The position numbers were made by a program, and so were the translations under genes. 64,000 nt of DNA from GWF2-38-69 sp965228125 (GTDB lineage: Bacteria > Verrucomicrobiota > Lentisphaeria > Victivallales > GWF2-38-69). The notes beneath the pieces are model-generated. The model saw nothing but the letters and a program-made list of their open reading frames with translations, was not told the DNA's origin and searched no databases. The stretch lies in assembly GCA_965228125.1 (NCBI GenBank), contig OZ245791.1, positions 2,108,001-2,172,000 on the forward strand, written 5' to 3'. This document shows positions 17,335 to 26,783 of this stretch, in pieces; within the stretch, counting starts at the first letter, position 1; each line of letters starts with the position of its first letter.

Positions 17335-19896
17335 ATGAAATACAGGGAATATGACATCAAGAAAATAGAGAAAAAGTGGCAGGATTATTGGGTTAAGAAT
17401 AAGACTTTTAAGGCGATAGATTTTTCTGATAAACCAAAATATTATGTTTTGGATATGTTCCCTTATCCAAGTGGAGCTGGCTTGCATGTAGGACATCCTG
17501 AAGGTTATACAGCCACGGATATAGTTAGCCGTTTCAAGAGGATGAATGGCTATAATGTTCTTCATCCTATGGGGTGGGATGCTTTCGGACTCCCTGCTGA
17601 ACAGTATGCAGTAGAAACTGGAACCCATCCTTCTATCACTACCAAAAAAAACATTGAAGTTTTTAAAAGGCAGATTCAAGCATTGGGTTTCAGCTATGAC
17701 TGGGACAGAGAACTGAGTACGACTGACATTGAATATTACAAGTGGACTCAATGGATATTTGTTCAGTTGTATAATAAAGGATTAGCTTATCTTGAAGAAG
17801 CTCCTGTAAACTGGTGTCCGGCCCTCGGCACGGTGTTATCCAATGAAGAAGTAATTGACGGTAAGAGCGAAAGGGGCGGGCATGATGTAATCAGGAAACC
17901 GATGAAGCAATGGATGTTTAGAATTACCCAATACGCTGAGCAGCTTCTTGATGGTTTGGAGAAACTTGACTGGCCTGAAGGAATTAAGGAAATGCAGAGA
18001 AACTGGATTGGCAAATCCACCGGGGCCAATGTGTTATTTCAAATGTCCGGTTCTAACGAGAAAATAGAGGTTTACACGACCAGGCCTGACACCCTTTTTG
18101 GTGCTACATATATGGTTCTCTCTCCCGAACATAAATTGGTCAGGACAATCACTGCTGATTCTCATAGAGAGGAAGTTGAAGCTTACATAGAAAAATCTTC
18201 CAAAATGAGCGATTTGGAAAGAACTTCTCTAAACAAAGAGAAAACCGGGGCATTTACTGGAGGCTACGCAATAAATCCAGTCAACGGCAAACGCATACCC
18301 GTTTGGATTGCGGACTATGTTCTTGCTTCGTATGGAACCGGTGCAATAATGGCAGTGCCTGCCCACGACGAGAGAGACTTTGAGTTTGCTGTTAAGTTCA
18401 ATATTCCGATTAACTGCGTAATCAAGCCTGATGAGGAGTCAGCATGTGAGAAAGGGATCAACATACAAGATGTACTTGATGGCAAAATATGCTGGGCTGG
18501 TGAAGGCAAAGCAATAAATTCTTCCAATGATGAAGGACTCGATATCAACGCTCTTGGGGTTGACGAGGCAAAGGCAAAAATAATTAAATGGCTCGAAAAT
18601 AAAGATATTGGAAACGGAAAAACAAACTACAAGCTCAGAGATTGGTTGTTTAGCCGTCAGAGATATTGGGGAGAGCCTTTCCCTATAGTTCATATGGAAG
18701 ACGGGGAAATTAAACTATTGCCGGAAAGTGAATTGCCAGTTAAACTGCCTGATGTTAAAAATTTCAAACCGACAGGCACGGGCGAATCTCCTCTTGCAAA
18801 TGCGGCTGATTGGCTCGACTATACCGACCCTGAAACGGGCAAAAAGGGCAGGAGAGAGACAAACACAATGCCACAATGGGCTGGTTCTTGTTGGTACTAC
18901 CTCAGATATATAGACCCTCTGAATAATAAATCAGCTTGGGATAAGGACAAGGAAAAATACTGGATGCCTGTTGACCTGTATGTGGGCGGAGCCGAACATG
19001 CAGTGCTTCATCTTTTGTACTCAAGATTCTGGCATAAGGTCCTCTTTGAATTAGGATTGGTCTCTACAAGTGAACCGTTTATGAAGCTTGTTAATCAGGG
19101 CATGATTCTTGGTTTGTCCTACAAGGATTCAAGAGGGGCGCTTGTTCCTGGCGACAAGATAGAGCATAAAGACGGTAAACACTACAACAAAGAAAACGGA
19201 GAAGAGCTTGTAGAATTTCCTGCAAAGATGTCAAAATCTTTGAAGAATGTAGTTAATCCTGATGATGTTATAAGTAAATATGGCGCTGACAGCATGAGGC
19301 TGTACGAAATGTTCATGGGGCCTTTGGAAGCGGTCAAACCATGGAATACTCTCAGTGTGGAAGGCGTTTATCGTTTTTTGAGAAAGTCATGGCGTATGAT
19401 TGCCGAAGCGGAAATCAAAGAAGTCGAACTCAATAGAAAACAAATGACATTGCTGCATCAGACTATTAAGAAGGTGACTGACGATTTGGCGACATTGAAC
19501 TTCAATACTGCAATAAGCCAGCTTATGATATTTGTAAATGAATTCAGCAAAGAAAGAGTTATTTCCGGACAAGTAGCTGAAATATTTGTCAAACTCCTTT
19601 CTCCCCTTGCCCCGCACATGGCTGAAGAATTGTGGGAGGTACTCGGGCATAATGACACTATATCTTACGAAAAGTGGCCTGAATATCAGGAAGAATATCT
19701 CAAGGAAGACGAGGTGGAAGTGCTTGTTCAGATACTTGGCAAACCAAAAGCCAGAATTATGATTTCTCCTGATGCTGACGATGAAGAAATGAAGAAAAAG
19801 GCTTTGGAGAATGAGCTTATAACTGAACTTATCAAAGGGAAAACTATCCGCAAAATAATTTGTGTGAAAGCTAGGTTGGTTAATATCGTAGTATAA
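17335..19896 (+). CDS. leuS: Leucyl-tRNA synthetase
   Basis: This class I synthetase of 853 residues charges tRNA-Leu. HVGH at 51-54 is the HIGH motif, in YPSGAGLHVGHPEGY. KMSKS lies at 631-635. The CP1 editing domain is present, with TTRPDTLFGATY and YGTGAIMAVPAHDERD, including the conserved editing Asp. Length and order fit the bacterial form. It is probably a single-gene unit ending at a GC-rich hairpin. Confidence 0.97.
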   Translation: MKYREYDIKKIEKKWQDYWVKNKTFKAIDFSDKPKYYVLDMFPYPSGAGLHVGHPEGYTATDIVSRFKRMNGYNVLHPMGWDAFGLPAEQYAVETGTHPSITTKKNIEVFKRQIQALGFSYDWDRELSTTDIEYYKWTQWIFVQLYNKGLAYLEEAPVNWCPALGTVLSNEEVIDGKSERGGHDVIRKPMKQWMFRITQYAEQLLDGLEKLDWPEGIKEMQRNWIGKSTGANVLFQMSGSNEKIEVYTTRPDTLFGATYMVLSPEHKLVRTITADSHREEVEAYIEKSSKMSDLERTSLNKEKTGAFTGGYAINPVNGKRIPVWIADYVLASYGTGAIMAVPAHDERDFEFAVKFNIPINCVIKPDEESACEKGINIQDVLDGKICWAGEGKAINSSNDEGLDINALGVDEAKAKIIKWLENKDIGNGKTNYKLRDWLFSRQRYWGEPFPIVHMEDGEIKLLPESELPVKLPDVKNFKPTGTGESPLANAADWLDYTDPETGKKGRRETNTMPQWAGSCWYYLRYIDPLNNKSAWDKDKEKYWMPVDLYVGGAEHAVLHLLYSRFWHKVLFELGLVSTSEPFMKLVNQGMILGLSYKDSRGALVPGDKIEHKDGKHYNKENGEELVEFPAKMSKSLKNVVNPDDVISKYGADSMRLYEMFMGPLEAVKPWNTLSVEGVYRFLRKSWRMIAEAEIKEVELNRKQMTLLHQTIKKVTDDLATLNFNTAISQLMIFVNEFSKERVISGQVAEIFVKLLSPLAPHMAEELWEVLGHNDTISYEKWPEYQEEYLKEDEVEVLVQILGKPKARIMISPDADDEEMKKKALENELITELIKGKTIRKIICVKARLVNIVV

Positions 19897-19910
19897 AAAC
19901 TAAACATGAC

Positions 19911-19930
19911 GCACGGGCGAGAGCCCGTGT
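19911..19930. terminator. GC-rich hairpin between leuS and the pseudopilin genes
   Basis: An 8-bp stem (gcacgggc / gcccgtgt) closes a GAGA tetraloop. The plus strand then reads TACTTTTAATTT, so it can end leuS transcripts; the convergent pseudopilin genes end just beyond it. A related hairpin follows hisS. Confidence 0.7.
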
Positions 19931-19935
19931 TACTT

Positions 19936-20574
19936 TTAATTTGTCCCGTAAGTTACTCTGCCAGTGTATTGGTCTATCTTAATAATCGCCATATTAGAAG
20001 TATTATGTCGTCCAGCCACTGTGGTTGGGTCTGTACCTTCCCCTAGTGACACAAATTTATTATTCCCCCTATTCAAATCTCCTGTTGATTTAAATCCTAC
20101 TCCCTTAAGCGTTTGAGGCACATCTGTTCCAGAAAATACATTATTATCAATCACGCTAGTTATATCGTTGGTAGTATCGCCAGGATTATTTCTAAATAGC
20201 CCATCTTGATATCCGTTATTGTTTTCATTTATATCTTGAATGATAACTCCTGATGGTAGAAATTCCCATTTTTCATCGGGTACCCATCGTTGAAACACTC
20301 CTGAGGAGTTTATTTCACATGATCTATACGCTTTATAACGATATCTATCATTGTTTGTGGTGGTCTGATCTGTCACGAAGACTAATGCGCAGGGAGTTCT
20401 ATTGGTTATAGCGTAGGAACGTACGGCTTTGAGTTTTGAGCCTATTTCGCGGGCGGCCAGTTCAACGGCTTGCCCTTTGGTCATTGTCAAAAACGCAGGC
20501 AAAGCCATGGCCATAATTATGGCCATGATAGCTATTACAGCAATAAGTTCAACTAGTGAGAATTTTTTTGTCAT
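19936..20574 (-). CDS. Type II pseudopilin, GspH-like
   Basis: The 212-residue protein has a prepilin-type N-terminus, KKFSLVELIAVIAIMAI, with the Glu at mature position 5 and a single hydrophobic helix. The following VELAAREIGSKLKAVRSYA resembles minor pseudopilins of the GspH/FimT class. The residue before the cleavage site is Lys instead of Gly. The C-terminal half is Asn/Gly-rich and not recognised. It starts 3 bases after the stop of the next pseudopilin gene upstream, so it is the last gene of a three-gene operon. Confidence 0.8.
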   Translation of the reverse strand: MTKKFSLVELIAVIAIMAIIMAMALPAFLTMTKGQAVELAAREIGSKLKAVRSYAITNRTPCALVFVTDQTTTNNDRYRYKAYRSCEINSSGVFQRWVPDEKWEFLPSGVIIQDINENNNGYQDGLFRNNPGDTTNDITSVIDNNVFSGTDVPQTLKGVGFKSTGDLNRGNNKFVSLGEGTDPTTVAGRHNTSNMAIIKIDQYTGRVTYGTN

Positions 20575-20577
20575 TTG

Positions 20578-21096
20578 CTATTTCCACGTATAAACAAAGT
20601 TCTTCGGATCGGACTGTTGCCCTGCATCAGAAAAAATGAAAACGGTGCCATAAAGAGTTTCATTGTCAGGGCCAACGTTAGTAATTATCCCATCATAATC
20701 AGTATCCATGTATATTGTATATTTGTTGCTCCATGGGTCAACATAATCCAGAGTTGTGTAATTATTGGGCACATCCAAAAATCTAATGTGTCTTGAATTA
20801 CCTGCCGTATATGCGGCCTCGGTCAAAGGGGCAGGGACATTTGTAAGTAAAGACATTAAATCGGCATATTTAGTTGTTGTATCTTCATCAGCCCAGGAAT
20901 CAGGAACAGGAAGGATACCGTAAGTGGATTCATAGGTTTTAATAGCAGTCATAATAGCATTCATCTGTGCTCTAGCCTGAGTTTTTTTTGCATTGTTTTT
21001 TACTGTTGAAATCGCCGGCATAAGCAAAGCAACCAATGTTGCAATGATAGCAATAACTACAAGAAGTTCAATCATGGAAAAACGTTTGATTTTCAT
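20578..21096 (-). CDS. Type II pseudopilin, GspG-like
   Basis: The 172-residue protein has the prepilin motif KRFSMIELLVVIAIIATL and a polar head with KTYESTYGILPVPDSW and DPWSNKYTIYMDTDYDG, as in GspG-type major pseudopilins whose C-terminal loop binds calcium. Arg replaces Gly at the -1 site of prepilin peptidase. It is the middle gene of the pseudopilin operon. No secretin, ATPase or platform protein is in the window. Confidence 0.8.
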   Translation of the reverse strand: MKIKRFSMIELLVVIAIIATLVALLMPAISTVKNNAKKTQARAQMNAIMTAIKTYESTYGILPVPDSWADEDTTTKYADLMSLLTNVPAPLTEAAYTAGNSRHIRFLDVPNNYTTLDYVDPWSNKYTIYMDTDYDGIITNVGPDNETLYGTVFIFSDAGQQSDPKNFVYTWK

Positions 21097-21113
21097 ACTA
21101 CAAGAAACTTATA

Positions 21114-21686
21114 TCAATTGTTATTGAAGTTGGTTATGTCGTCACCCTTGCCGAAATCTGTTCCGCTGCTTGAATTATCTCCGTATCTGCCGTCTTTGCC
21201 TAGAGAACCAAGGTCAAACATCTCAGGATTGAATATTCCAGGATATTTATAGAGCAGAGGCCTGTCCCAGGCATCCTTAATGTAATAGTAATTCAGAGTT
21301 GTTCCATCAGGTAGTTTATTAGTGATATTTTTGCTGCCAACAAGTGATTGGTATTCAAAGTTTTTAACAAATTCTGTGTCAACTGCGTTATTAAAATTGA
21401 ATTTGAACCACCATGCTGAGTTAATATCGTTTGCTGTTTGGGAGCCACTGGACAGATTTGGAAAGTCAGTACCATTTGCGCTTACATCTATAAAGTAATA
21501 TCCTTGCTCGAGTTTGTAAGACTGCAGTGCAATGTCAAGTTGTTTGATTATAGCTCTTGTCTTGGAGTTGTTCATTCTATCCCTCACAAGGGAGAAAACA
21601 CCTATCGTTACAGCCAGCAAAACGGTGATGATTGCTATTACGGTTATGAGCTCGATAAGGGAGAAAAGTTTATTCTTTTTAGTCAT
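21114..21686 (-). CDS. Type II pseudopilin, GspG-like
   Basis: The 190-residue protein has the prepilin segment KLFSLIELITVIAIITVLL, then a polar domain with IALQSYKLEQGYY and KDAWDRPLLYKYPG, the GspG-like signature for a C-terminal calcium loop. The residue before FSLIE is Leu instead of Gly. It is the first gene of the operon, 17 bases upstream of the second, and shares a 238-base divergent upstream region with the HU-like gene. Confidence 0.8.
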   Translation of the reverse strand: MTKKNKLFSLIELITVIAIITVLLAVTIGVFSLVRDRMNNSKTRAIIKQLDIALQSYKLEQGYYFIDVSANGTDFPNLSSGSQTANDINSAWWFKFNFNNAVDTEFVKNFEYQSLVGSKNITNKLPDGTTLNYYYIKDAWDRPLLYKYPGIFNPEMFDLGSLGKDGRYGDNSSSGTDFGKGDDITNFNNN

Positions 21687-21924
21687 AATGCTCTTAAATT
21701 AGTCTTCATTGGTATATTATTTTACGGTTTTTTAAGAGGTTAGGCAATGCCTAGATATAAAATAGCCTGTTTATTATTAAGTGGAAAACGAGATTAATGA
21801 GTGAGGATGCGAGATGCACAACACTTTTTTTTGCAGTATCTTCTGAATTAAACTTGCATTAATCCCCTATAAAACTATCTTCTAAGCTCGATATTTTAAA
21901 ATTACCTTTAGGAGGAAATATATA

Positions 21925-22224
21925 ATGACAAAAAGAGACATCGTTCTTAAGATCGCTCAAAATTTAGATCTTACACAGAACCAAATTGCATCAGTAGTTC
22001 AGAAAACTCTGGATTGCATTGCAGACGAATTAGTAGAAGGCAACAACGTAGAACTCAGAGACTTCGGTGTATTCGAAGTACAGAAAAGAAAGGCTCGTAA
22101 GGGCAGAAACCCAAACAAGCCAAAAGATGAAGTGATTATTCCTGAAAGACTTGTAGTCAAGTTTAAAACAGGAAAAGAACTCAAGCAAAGGATTTCAAAG
22201 CTTCTTAATACAAAGAAGAAATAA
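21925..22224 (+). CDS. HU/IHF-family DNA-binding protein
   Basis: The 99-residue nucleoid protein has the family pattern: MTKRDIVLKIAQ, the beta-arm start VELRDFGVFEVQKRKARKGRNP and the final helix VVKFKTGKELKQR. The Pro at the arm tip, which kinks DNA, is in GRNPNKPKDE. It dimerises and bends DNA. It resembles IHF subunits as much as HU, so no symbol is given. Its ribosome site is a perfect AGGAGG at 21910-21915, and a terminator follows, so it is likely a strongly expressed single gene. Confidence 0.95.
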   Translation: MTKRDIVLKIAQNLDLTQNQIASVVQKTLDCIADELVEGNNVELRDFGVFEVQKRKARKGRNPNKPKDEVIIPERLVVKFKTGKELKQRISKLLNTKKK

Positions 22225-22246
22225 TATAGATTCTTATGCCATTTTT

Positions 22247-22271
22247 AAACCTCGCTCAAAAAGCGGGGTTT
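22247..22271 (+). terminator. Rho-independent terminator after the HU-like gene
   Basis: A 10-bp stem (aaacctcgct / agcggggttt, one G-T pair) with a CAAAA loop is followed by AATTTTTTA. It ends transcription 22 bases past the HU-like stop and before hisS. Confidence 0.85.
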
Positions 22272-22308
22272 AATTTTTTAAACTCCAACTTAAACAAGGA
22301 AAAAAATT

Positions 22309-23562
22309 ATGTCTTCTTACCTGCCTCCTCCTGGAACTTCAGATATATTTTCAGATGAGATACCAAGATGGAATTTTATAGAATCAACCGCTCAGAAAGT
22401 ATTTTCACTTTACGGTTATGGAGAGATAAGAACTCCTATTTTTGAGTACAGCGAAGTATTTAAGAAAAGTATAGGGCAGGATACGGAAGTAGTTCAAAAA
22501 GAGATGTATTCTTTTGAGGACAGAGGCGGCAGAGAACTTACCCTCAGGCCAGAAGGAACCGCTGGAGTAATGAGAGCTTTGATGAAGACGGATGCGCCGA
22601 ATGGGGTTGAAACAAGGGTTTACTATCTGGGGCCGATGTTCAGGGGCGAACGCCCTGCAGCCGGCAGGAAACGTCAATTTCATCAAGTTGGAGTGGAAAA
22701 TGTAGGTAAGATGTCACCTGAGCATGACGCAGAGTGCATCTCAATGCTTATCCATTTTCTGGAAGAACTAAAAATAACAGGCTCCAAACTCTTAATAAAT
22801 ACCAGAGGAGCTGATGAAGATAAAGTTGCTGCAGAAAAAGCATTGAGAGACTATTTTTTTAAATATGTTTCTTCTATGTGTAATGATTGCAAAGAGCGGT
22901 TTAGTAAAAATATCTGGAGGATACTTGACTGTAAAAGCCCTGAATGTCAGGAGCCAATCAAGAATGCTCCCGATGTAAAGGATTTCTTTACCCAGTCTTC
23001 TAAGGATTATTTCAACAAAGTTGTGGAATTACTCAGACAGCAAAAGATTGATTTCGAGATAGACAGGAGACTTGTAAGAGGCCTGGATTATTATCAACAC
23101 ACAGTTTTTGAAATAACCCACACCTGTCTGGGTGGGCAAAATGCTATTGCAGGCGGCGGAAGATACGCAATAGCTGTTCCCGGATCATCTAAATACATAA
23201 CGGGAGTAGGTTATGCTGCGGGAGTCGAAAGACTGATAATGGTGCAAGATGCGCTGAAAGCCGAACTTCCATTACATACATCCGAATTTATTTTCATAGT
23301 CAGTTTGGGGCAAGTTGCAAAAGAGAAGAACTTTTTACTAGCTTCAGAGCTTAGGAGAAAAGGCATAAATGTGTTGATGGAGCTTGAAGACAAAAGTATG
23401 AAAGCCCAGATGCGTTCGGCAGGGAAAATCAATGCCGCAAAGGTTTTGATACGTGGAGAAGATGAGGTGTCAAGAAATATCATAGTTCTCAAGGATATGA
23501 AGACGGGTGATCAGTCTGAAATACCTTATTCAGAGATATTTAATATTCTCAAAAAGGATTAA
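22309..23562 (+). CDS. hisS: Histidyl-tRNA synthetase
   Basis: This class II synthetase (417 residues) charges tRNA-His. The N-terminal PPGTSDIF, the motif 2 region LRPEGTAGVMR, and the histidine-specific GLDYYQHTVFEI and GGGRYA motifs are all present. The C-terminal anticodon-binding domain (about 325-417) begins at FIFIVSLG. The middle insertion has a cysteine quartet, CNDCKERF and DCKSPEC, seen in many bacterial HisRS. AAGGA precedes the ATG. Confidence 0.96.
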   Translation: MSSYLPPPGTSDIFSDEIPRWNFIESTAQKVFSLYGYGEIRTPIFEYSEVFKKSIGQDTEVVQKEMYSFEDRGGRELTLRPEGTAGVMRALMKTDAPNGVETRVYYLGPMFRGERPAAGRKRQFHQVGVENVGKMSPEHDAECISMLIHFLEELKITGSKLLINTRGADEDKVAAEKALRDYFFKYVSSMCNDCKERFSKNIWRILDCKSPECQEPIKNAPDVKDFFTQSSKDYFNKVVELLRQQKIDFEIDRRLVRGLDYYQHTVFEITHTCLGGQNAIAGGGRYAIAVPGSSKYITGVGYAAGVERLIMVQDALKAELPLHTSEFIFIVSLGQVAKEKNFLLASELRRKGINVLMELEDKSMKAQMRSAGKINAAKVLIRGEDEVSRNIIVLKDMKTGDQSEIPYSEIFNILKKD

Positions 23563-23564
23563 AG

Positions 23565-23589
23565 ATACACGGGATGAATGCCCGTGTAT
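23565..23589. terminator. Hairpin between hisS and the convergent alcohol dehydrogenase gene
   Basis: A 9-bp stem (atacacggg / cccgtgtat) has a 7-base loop, directly after the hisS stop. No strict T-run follows on either strand, so the terminator reading rests on position between two convergent genes and on likeness to the CACGGGC hairpin after leuS. Confidence 0.5.
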
Positions 23590-23599
23590 AGATATCAAT

Positions 23600-24754
23600 T
23601 TAACATTTTTTAAGTATCTTCTTAACGCCCTTGTATGTAAGATGTTCTTTTTCTCCGAGGTTGGTTTTTCTTTTTTTGAACCTGCCGGAGATCTTTTTAG
23701 CGGCCTCTTCTGCATTTATCTTGTAGTCGGATAGTTCGGTTTTTATACCAAATTTTTGAAATATATTCTCTGTTCTTTTAATTATTTTGAGGGCTGTTTT
23801 TTTGTTGTTTTTGCCGGAAATACCAAGGACTCTTTTTCCAAACTGGATGATTTTATCCTGTTTGATTTCGATATTATATTTCCACACTCTAGGCAGGACT
23901 ACGGCCAATGATTGGGCGTGGTCAATTCCGTAAATGGCTGTCAATTCGTGTCCGATCATATGAGTAGCCCAGTCTTGAGGGACACCGCATGAGATAATAC
24001 CGTTAAGAGCTGAAGTTGCACACAAGAAAAAATTAGCCCTCGATTCGTAGTCATTTTCCTTATTGAGAACATCATCAGATATTTCCAATATCGTGCTAAG
24101 TATACTTTCCGACTGTCTGTCCTGAAGAGGAGAGTTAACGTCAAAGGTAATATATTGCTCAAGCACATGGACAAATGTATCGACAAGTCCGTTTATTACC
24201 TGTTGTTTTGGGAGCGAATATGTAGTTTCAGGATCAATTATAGAGAATTTCGGAAATACTTCCTGACTGTAAAAAGCGAATTTTTCATTTGTGGATTTTT
24301 TAGAAACTACAGAGTAAGCATTCATTTCCGAGCCAGTGGCAGGCAGAGTAATAACTGAACCCAAAGGAAGAGCTGATTTAACTGGTGCTTTATCGGAAAG
24401 AATTTTCCACGGATCGCCATCTTCAAATTTTGATGCGGCTGCGATGAATTTTACTCCGTCAAGAACTGAACCGCCTCCCACAGCAAGAATAAAGTCCAAT
24501 TTTTGTTTTTTTACAATTTCCACAGCCTTCATGCAAGTTTCATACGCAGGATTTGGCTCTATTCCTGAAAATTCTACAACATTGTATCCTTTAAGAGCTT
24601 TAATTACTTGATCGTAAACCCCGTTTTTCTTGATTGAGCCGCCGCCGTATGCCAGCATTAGTTTGCTGCTTTTCGGTATCAAATCAGAAAGAGAAGCGAT
24701 AGAATCTTTCCCGAACACTACTTTCACCGGGTTGTAATAGATAAAATTATTCAT
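23600..24754 (-). CDS. Iron-containing alcohol dehydrogenase (BDH/YqhD type)
   Basis: Starting at ATG 24754 (AAGGAT upstream), the 384-residue protein is a group III alcohol dehydrogenase. Visible are the nucleotide-binding GGGSVLDGVKF, PATGSEMNAYSVVS, and the metal-ligand region HVLEQY followed by HMIGHELTAIYGIDHAQSLA. It is closest to butanol dehydrogenase/YqhD-type enzymes that reduce aldehydes with NADPH. The frame is open 40 codons upstream, but that part is unlike the family. The substrate is unknown; reduction of hydroxyacetone or another short carbonyl is conceivable given the glycyl-radical operon 4 kb away. Confidence 0.9.
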   Translation of the reverse strand: MNNFIYYNPVKVVFGKDSIASLSDLIPKSSKLMLAYGGGSIKKNGVYDQVIKALKGYNVVEFSGIEPNPAYETCMKAVEIVKKQKLDFILAVGGGSVLDGVKFIAAASKFEDGDPWKILSDKAPVKSALPLGSVITLPATGSEMNAYSVVSKKSTNEKFAFYSQEVFPKFSIIDPETTYSLPKQQVINGLVDTFVHVLEQYITFDVNSPLQDRQSESILSTILEISDDVLNKENDYESRANFFLCATSALNGIISCGVPQDWATHMIGHELTAIYGIDHAQSLAVVLPRVWKYNIEIKQDKIIQFGKRVLGISGKNNKKTALKIIKRTENIFQKFGIKTELSDYKINAEEAAKKISGRFKKRKTNLGEKEHLTYKGVKKILKKC

Positions 24755-24848
24755 ATTTTTATCCTTAATGAGTTTATATAGTTTGATTATAAGGACTAAA
24801 TTAAGACCCCATAAGAAAGAAACAACAAGCCTCTGAGATAAAATTTCA

Positions 24849-25502
24849 ATGAAAATAATTCTTTTTACTGACATTCACGGGAAAATTTCATTCATTAAGA
24901 ACTTATCTGAAGAAATTAAATCCGCAGATCTGGTTATTCTTTGCGGGGACATTACCCATTTTGGCAATTCTGTTGCCGCCAAAGGAGTTTTTGATTCATT
25001 TGCAAGGCATAATAACAGAATTATAGCTGTTGCGGGCAACTGCGATTTGCCTGAAGTTGAATGTTTGTATAAATCTGGCGAAGTGCGAACAGTCAACGGG
25101 ATAAATTTTGTTTGTATAGGAGGTTCCCTGATAACTCCATCAAGGACTCCTAATGAACACTATGAATCCTATTATGAACAGAAACTTGCGGAAATAGAAC
25201 AAAAGCTTGTCATACCTAATTTGCCAATGATACTGGTTTCACATCAGCCGCCTTTCGGGACGATTAACGATAAGCTGCCCAATGGTTTGAATATCGGAAG
25301 CAAAGCCATCAGAAGGTTTATAGAGCAACATGAACCTCTGGCTTGTTTTACAGGGCATATCCATGAAGGAAGAGGCTGTGACTACATTGGCATGACTAAG
25401 ATTATCAATCCAGGCCCATTTGCCGAAGGTTTTTATGCATCCATTCAAATTGTAAATATGCCGTTTGAAGCGAGATGTCAGATAAAACAGACCTTCATTT
25501 AA
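24849..25502 (+). CDS. Calcineurin-like metallophosphoesterase
   Basis: The 217-residue protein shows the phosphoesterase motifs in order: FTDIHGK, CGDITHFG, AGNCD, SHQPP and GHIHEGRG. The size and the GNCD variant match small cytosolic phosphodiesterases of the YfcE/MJ0936 type. The physiological substrate is not known. Its TAA shares a base with the ATG of the following transporter gene (TAATG), so the two are translated together. Confidence 0.85.
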   Translation: MKIILFTDIHGKISFIKNLSEEIKSADLVILCGDITHFGNSVAAKGVFDSFARHNNRIIAVAGNCDLPEVECLYKSGEVRTVNGINFVCIGGSLITPSRTPNEHYESYYEQKLAEIEQKLVIPNLPMILVSHQPPFGTINDKLPNGLNIGSKAIRRFIEQHEPLACFTGHIHEGRGCDYIGMTKIINPGPFAEGFYASIQIVNMPFEARCQIKQTFI

Positions 25503-26740
25503 TGATGGGCGGCATGAAAAGAATCAGGGATTTTATAATTTTCATTCCACTTCTGGTTACAATATTCCTTGACTCTCTGGGCATTGGGATTGTCTATCCT
25601 GTTTTTGCCACAGTTTTTGGTGGTGGTTCCGGTTTTTTCGGGCACATTGATAAGAGTTTGGCAAATCTGTTCTATGGCCTTACACTTGGGGCATTTCCTA
25701 TTGCCATGATTATAGGGGCGCCGATTCTTGGAGACATGTCAGATAATATTGGGCGAAAGAAAGTTTTGCTCTTTTCTCTTTGGGGAGAAGCGTTGGGGAT
25801 GTTGCTTCTGGCTTTTGCATTGTACCTTAGAAATCCGATTCTTTTAATTTTCGGCAGGGCTTTTACCGGTCTTCTTGCGGGAAGTATAGGGTTGGCTCAA
25901 GCAGCAATTATTGATATAAGCCCTGAAAAACAAAAGACAGTAAATTTGAGCTTGATTTCTCTTGCAAGTTCGCTTGGATTTACGACAGGGCCATGGATTG
26001 GCGGGGTTCTGGCAGGCAAGTCTCTCTTCTACTATTTAGGATATTCGGCACCTTTTCTTTTTTCGGCGATCTTGGCATTTGCCAATGGTTTTCTTTTAAT
26101 CAGATGCTTCACTGAGACTTCAATGCATAAGAAAGGCGGAAAAATTTCTATTTTTAAGGGAATCGTCCTTTTTAAGGAAGGGTTTGCCGATCCGAGGTTC
26201 AGAAAGATTTCAGTTATACTTTTTATGATTCAAATTTCTTATTGCATGTTCTTTCAGACGACAGCACTTTCGCTGTCAGAAAATTTCCATTACACTGCTT
26301 CTCAGCTGGGACACTATTTTTCACTAATAGCTCTTATAAGCGCTATTACGCTGCTTGTTCTTATAAGAATAGCTGTCAAATTCCTGTCTTTTAATCAGAT
26401 ACTTGTAATGTCATTGCTGCTAGCTGCTTTTGGCTATGCCTTGGGAATAGGTGTAACCGAACCTCTGATTTGGATTTCTGCAATTCCAACCCCGATAGGT
26501 ATAGGCTTAGGGTATATGACATTAATCACAATGTATTCAAATCTAGCTAATATACATTCGCAAGGATGGGCTATGGGTGTGGCGACTTCAATGAGTGGAG
26601 CCGGCTGGGGGCTGGGGGCGATAATTTCAGGTTCGCTTTCATCTATCTCGTTTCATTTAGTGTATATTGTTGCACTGGCTATTATCCTCATGGCATTTAT
26701 TCTTCTAACGGAAGTCTACAAGAAAATCAGGCCATTTTAG
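25502..26740 (+). CDS. Major facilitator superfamily transporter, TetA/DHA1-like
   Basis: About twelve transmembrane segments are visible. Motif A is GDMSDNIGRKKVLL between helices 2 and 3, and the motif C-like GFTTGPWIGGVLAG is in helix 5, a pattern of proton-drug antiporters. The start is uncertain: ATG 25502 overlaps the upstream stop as TAATG, with further in-frame ATGs at 25475, 25505 and 25514. The substrate cannot be predicted; a multidrug or sugar efflux role is possible. Confidence 0.85.
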   Translation: MMGGMKRIRDFIIFIPLLVTIFLDSLGIGIVYPVFATVFGGGSGFFGHIDKSLANLFYGLTLGAFPIAMIIGAPILGDMSDNIGRKKVLLFSLWGEALGMLLLAFALYLRNPILLIFGRAFTGLLAGSIGLAQAAIIDISPEKQKTVNLSLISLASSLGFTTGPWIGGVLAGKSLFYYLGYSAPFLFSAILAFANGFLLIRCFTETSMHKKGGKISIFKGIVLFKEGFADPRFRKISVILFMIQISYCMFFQTTALSLSENFHYTASQLGHYFSLIALISAITLLVLIRIAVKFLSFNQILVMSLLLAAFGYALGIGVTEPLIWISAIPTPIGIGLGYMTLITMYSNLANIHSQGWAMGVATSMSGAGWGLGAIISGSLSSISFHLVYIVALAIILMAFILLTEVYKKIRPF

Positions 26741-26783
26741 CTAACAACGACTAATGAAGAGTGAATAGAAAACAAACTTTTTA

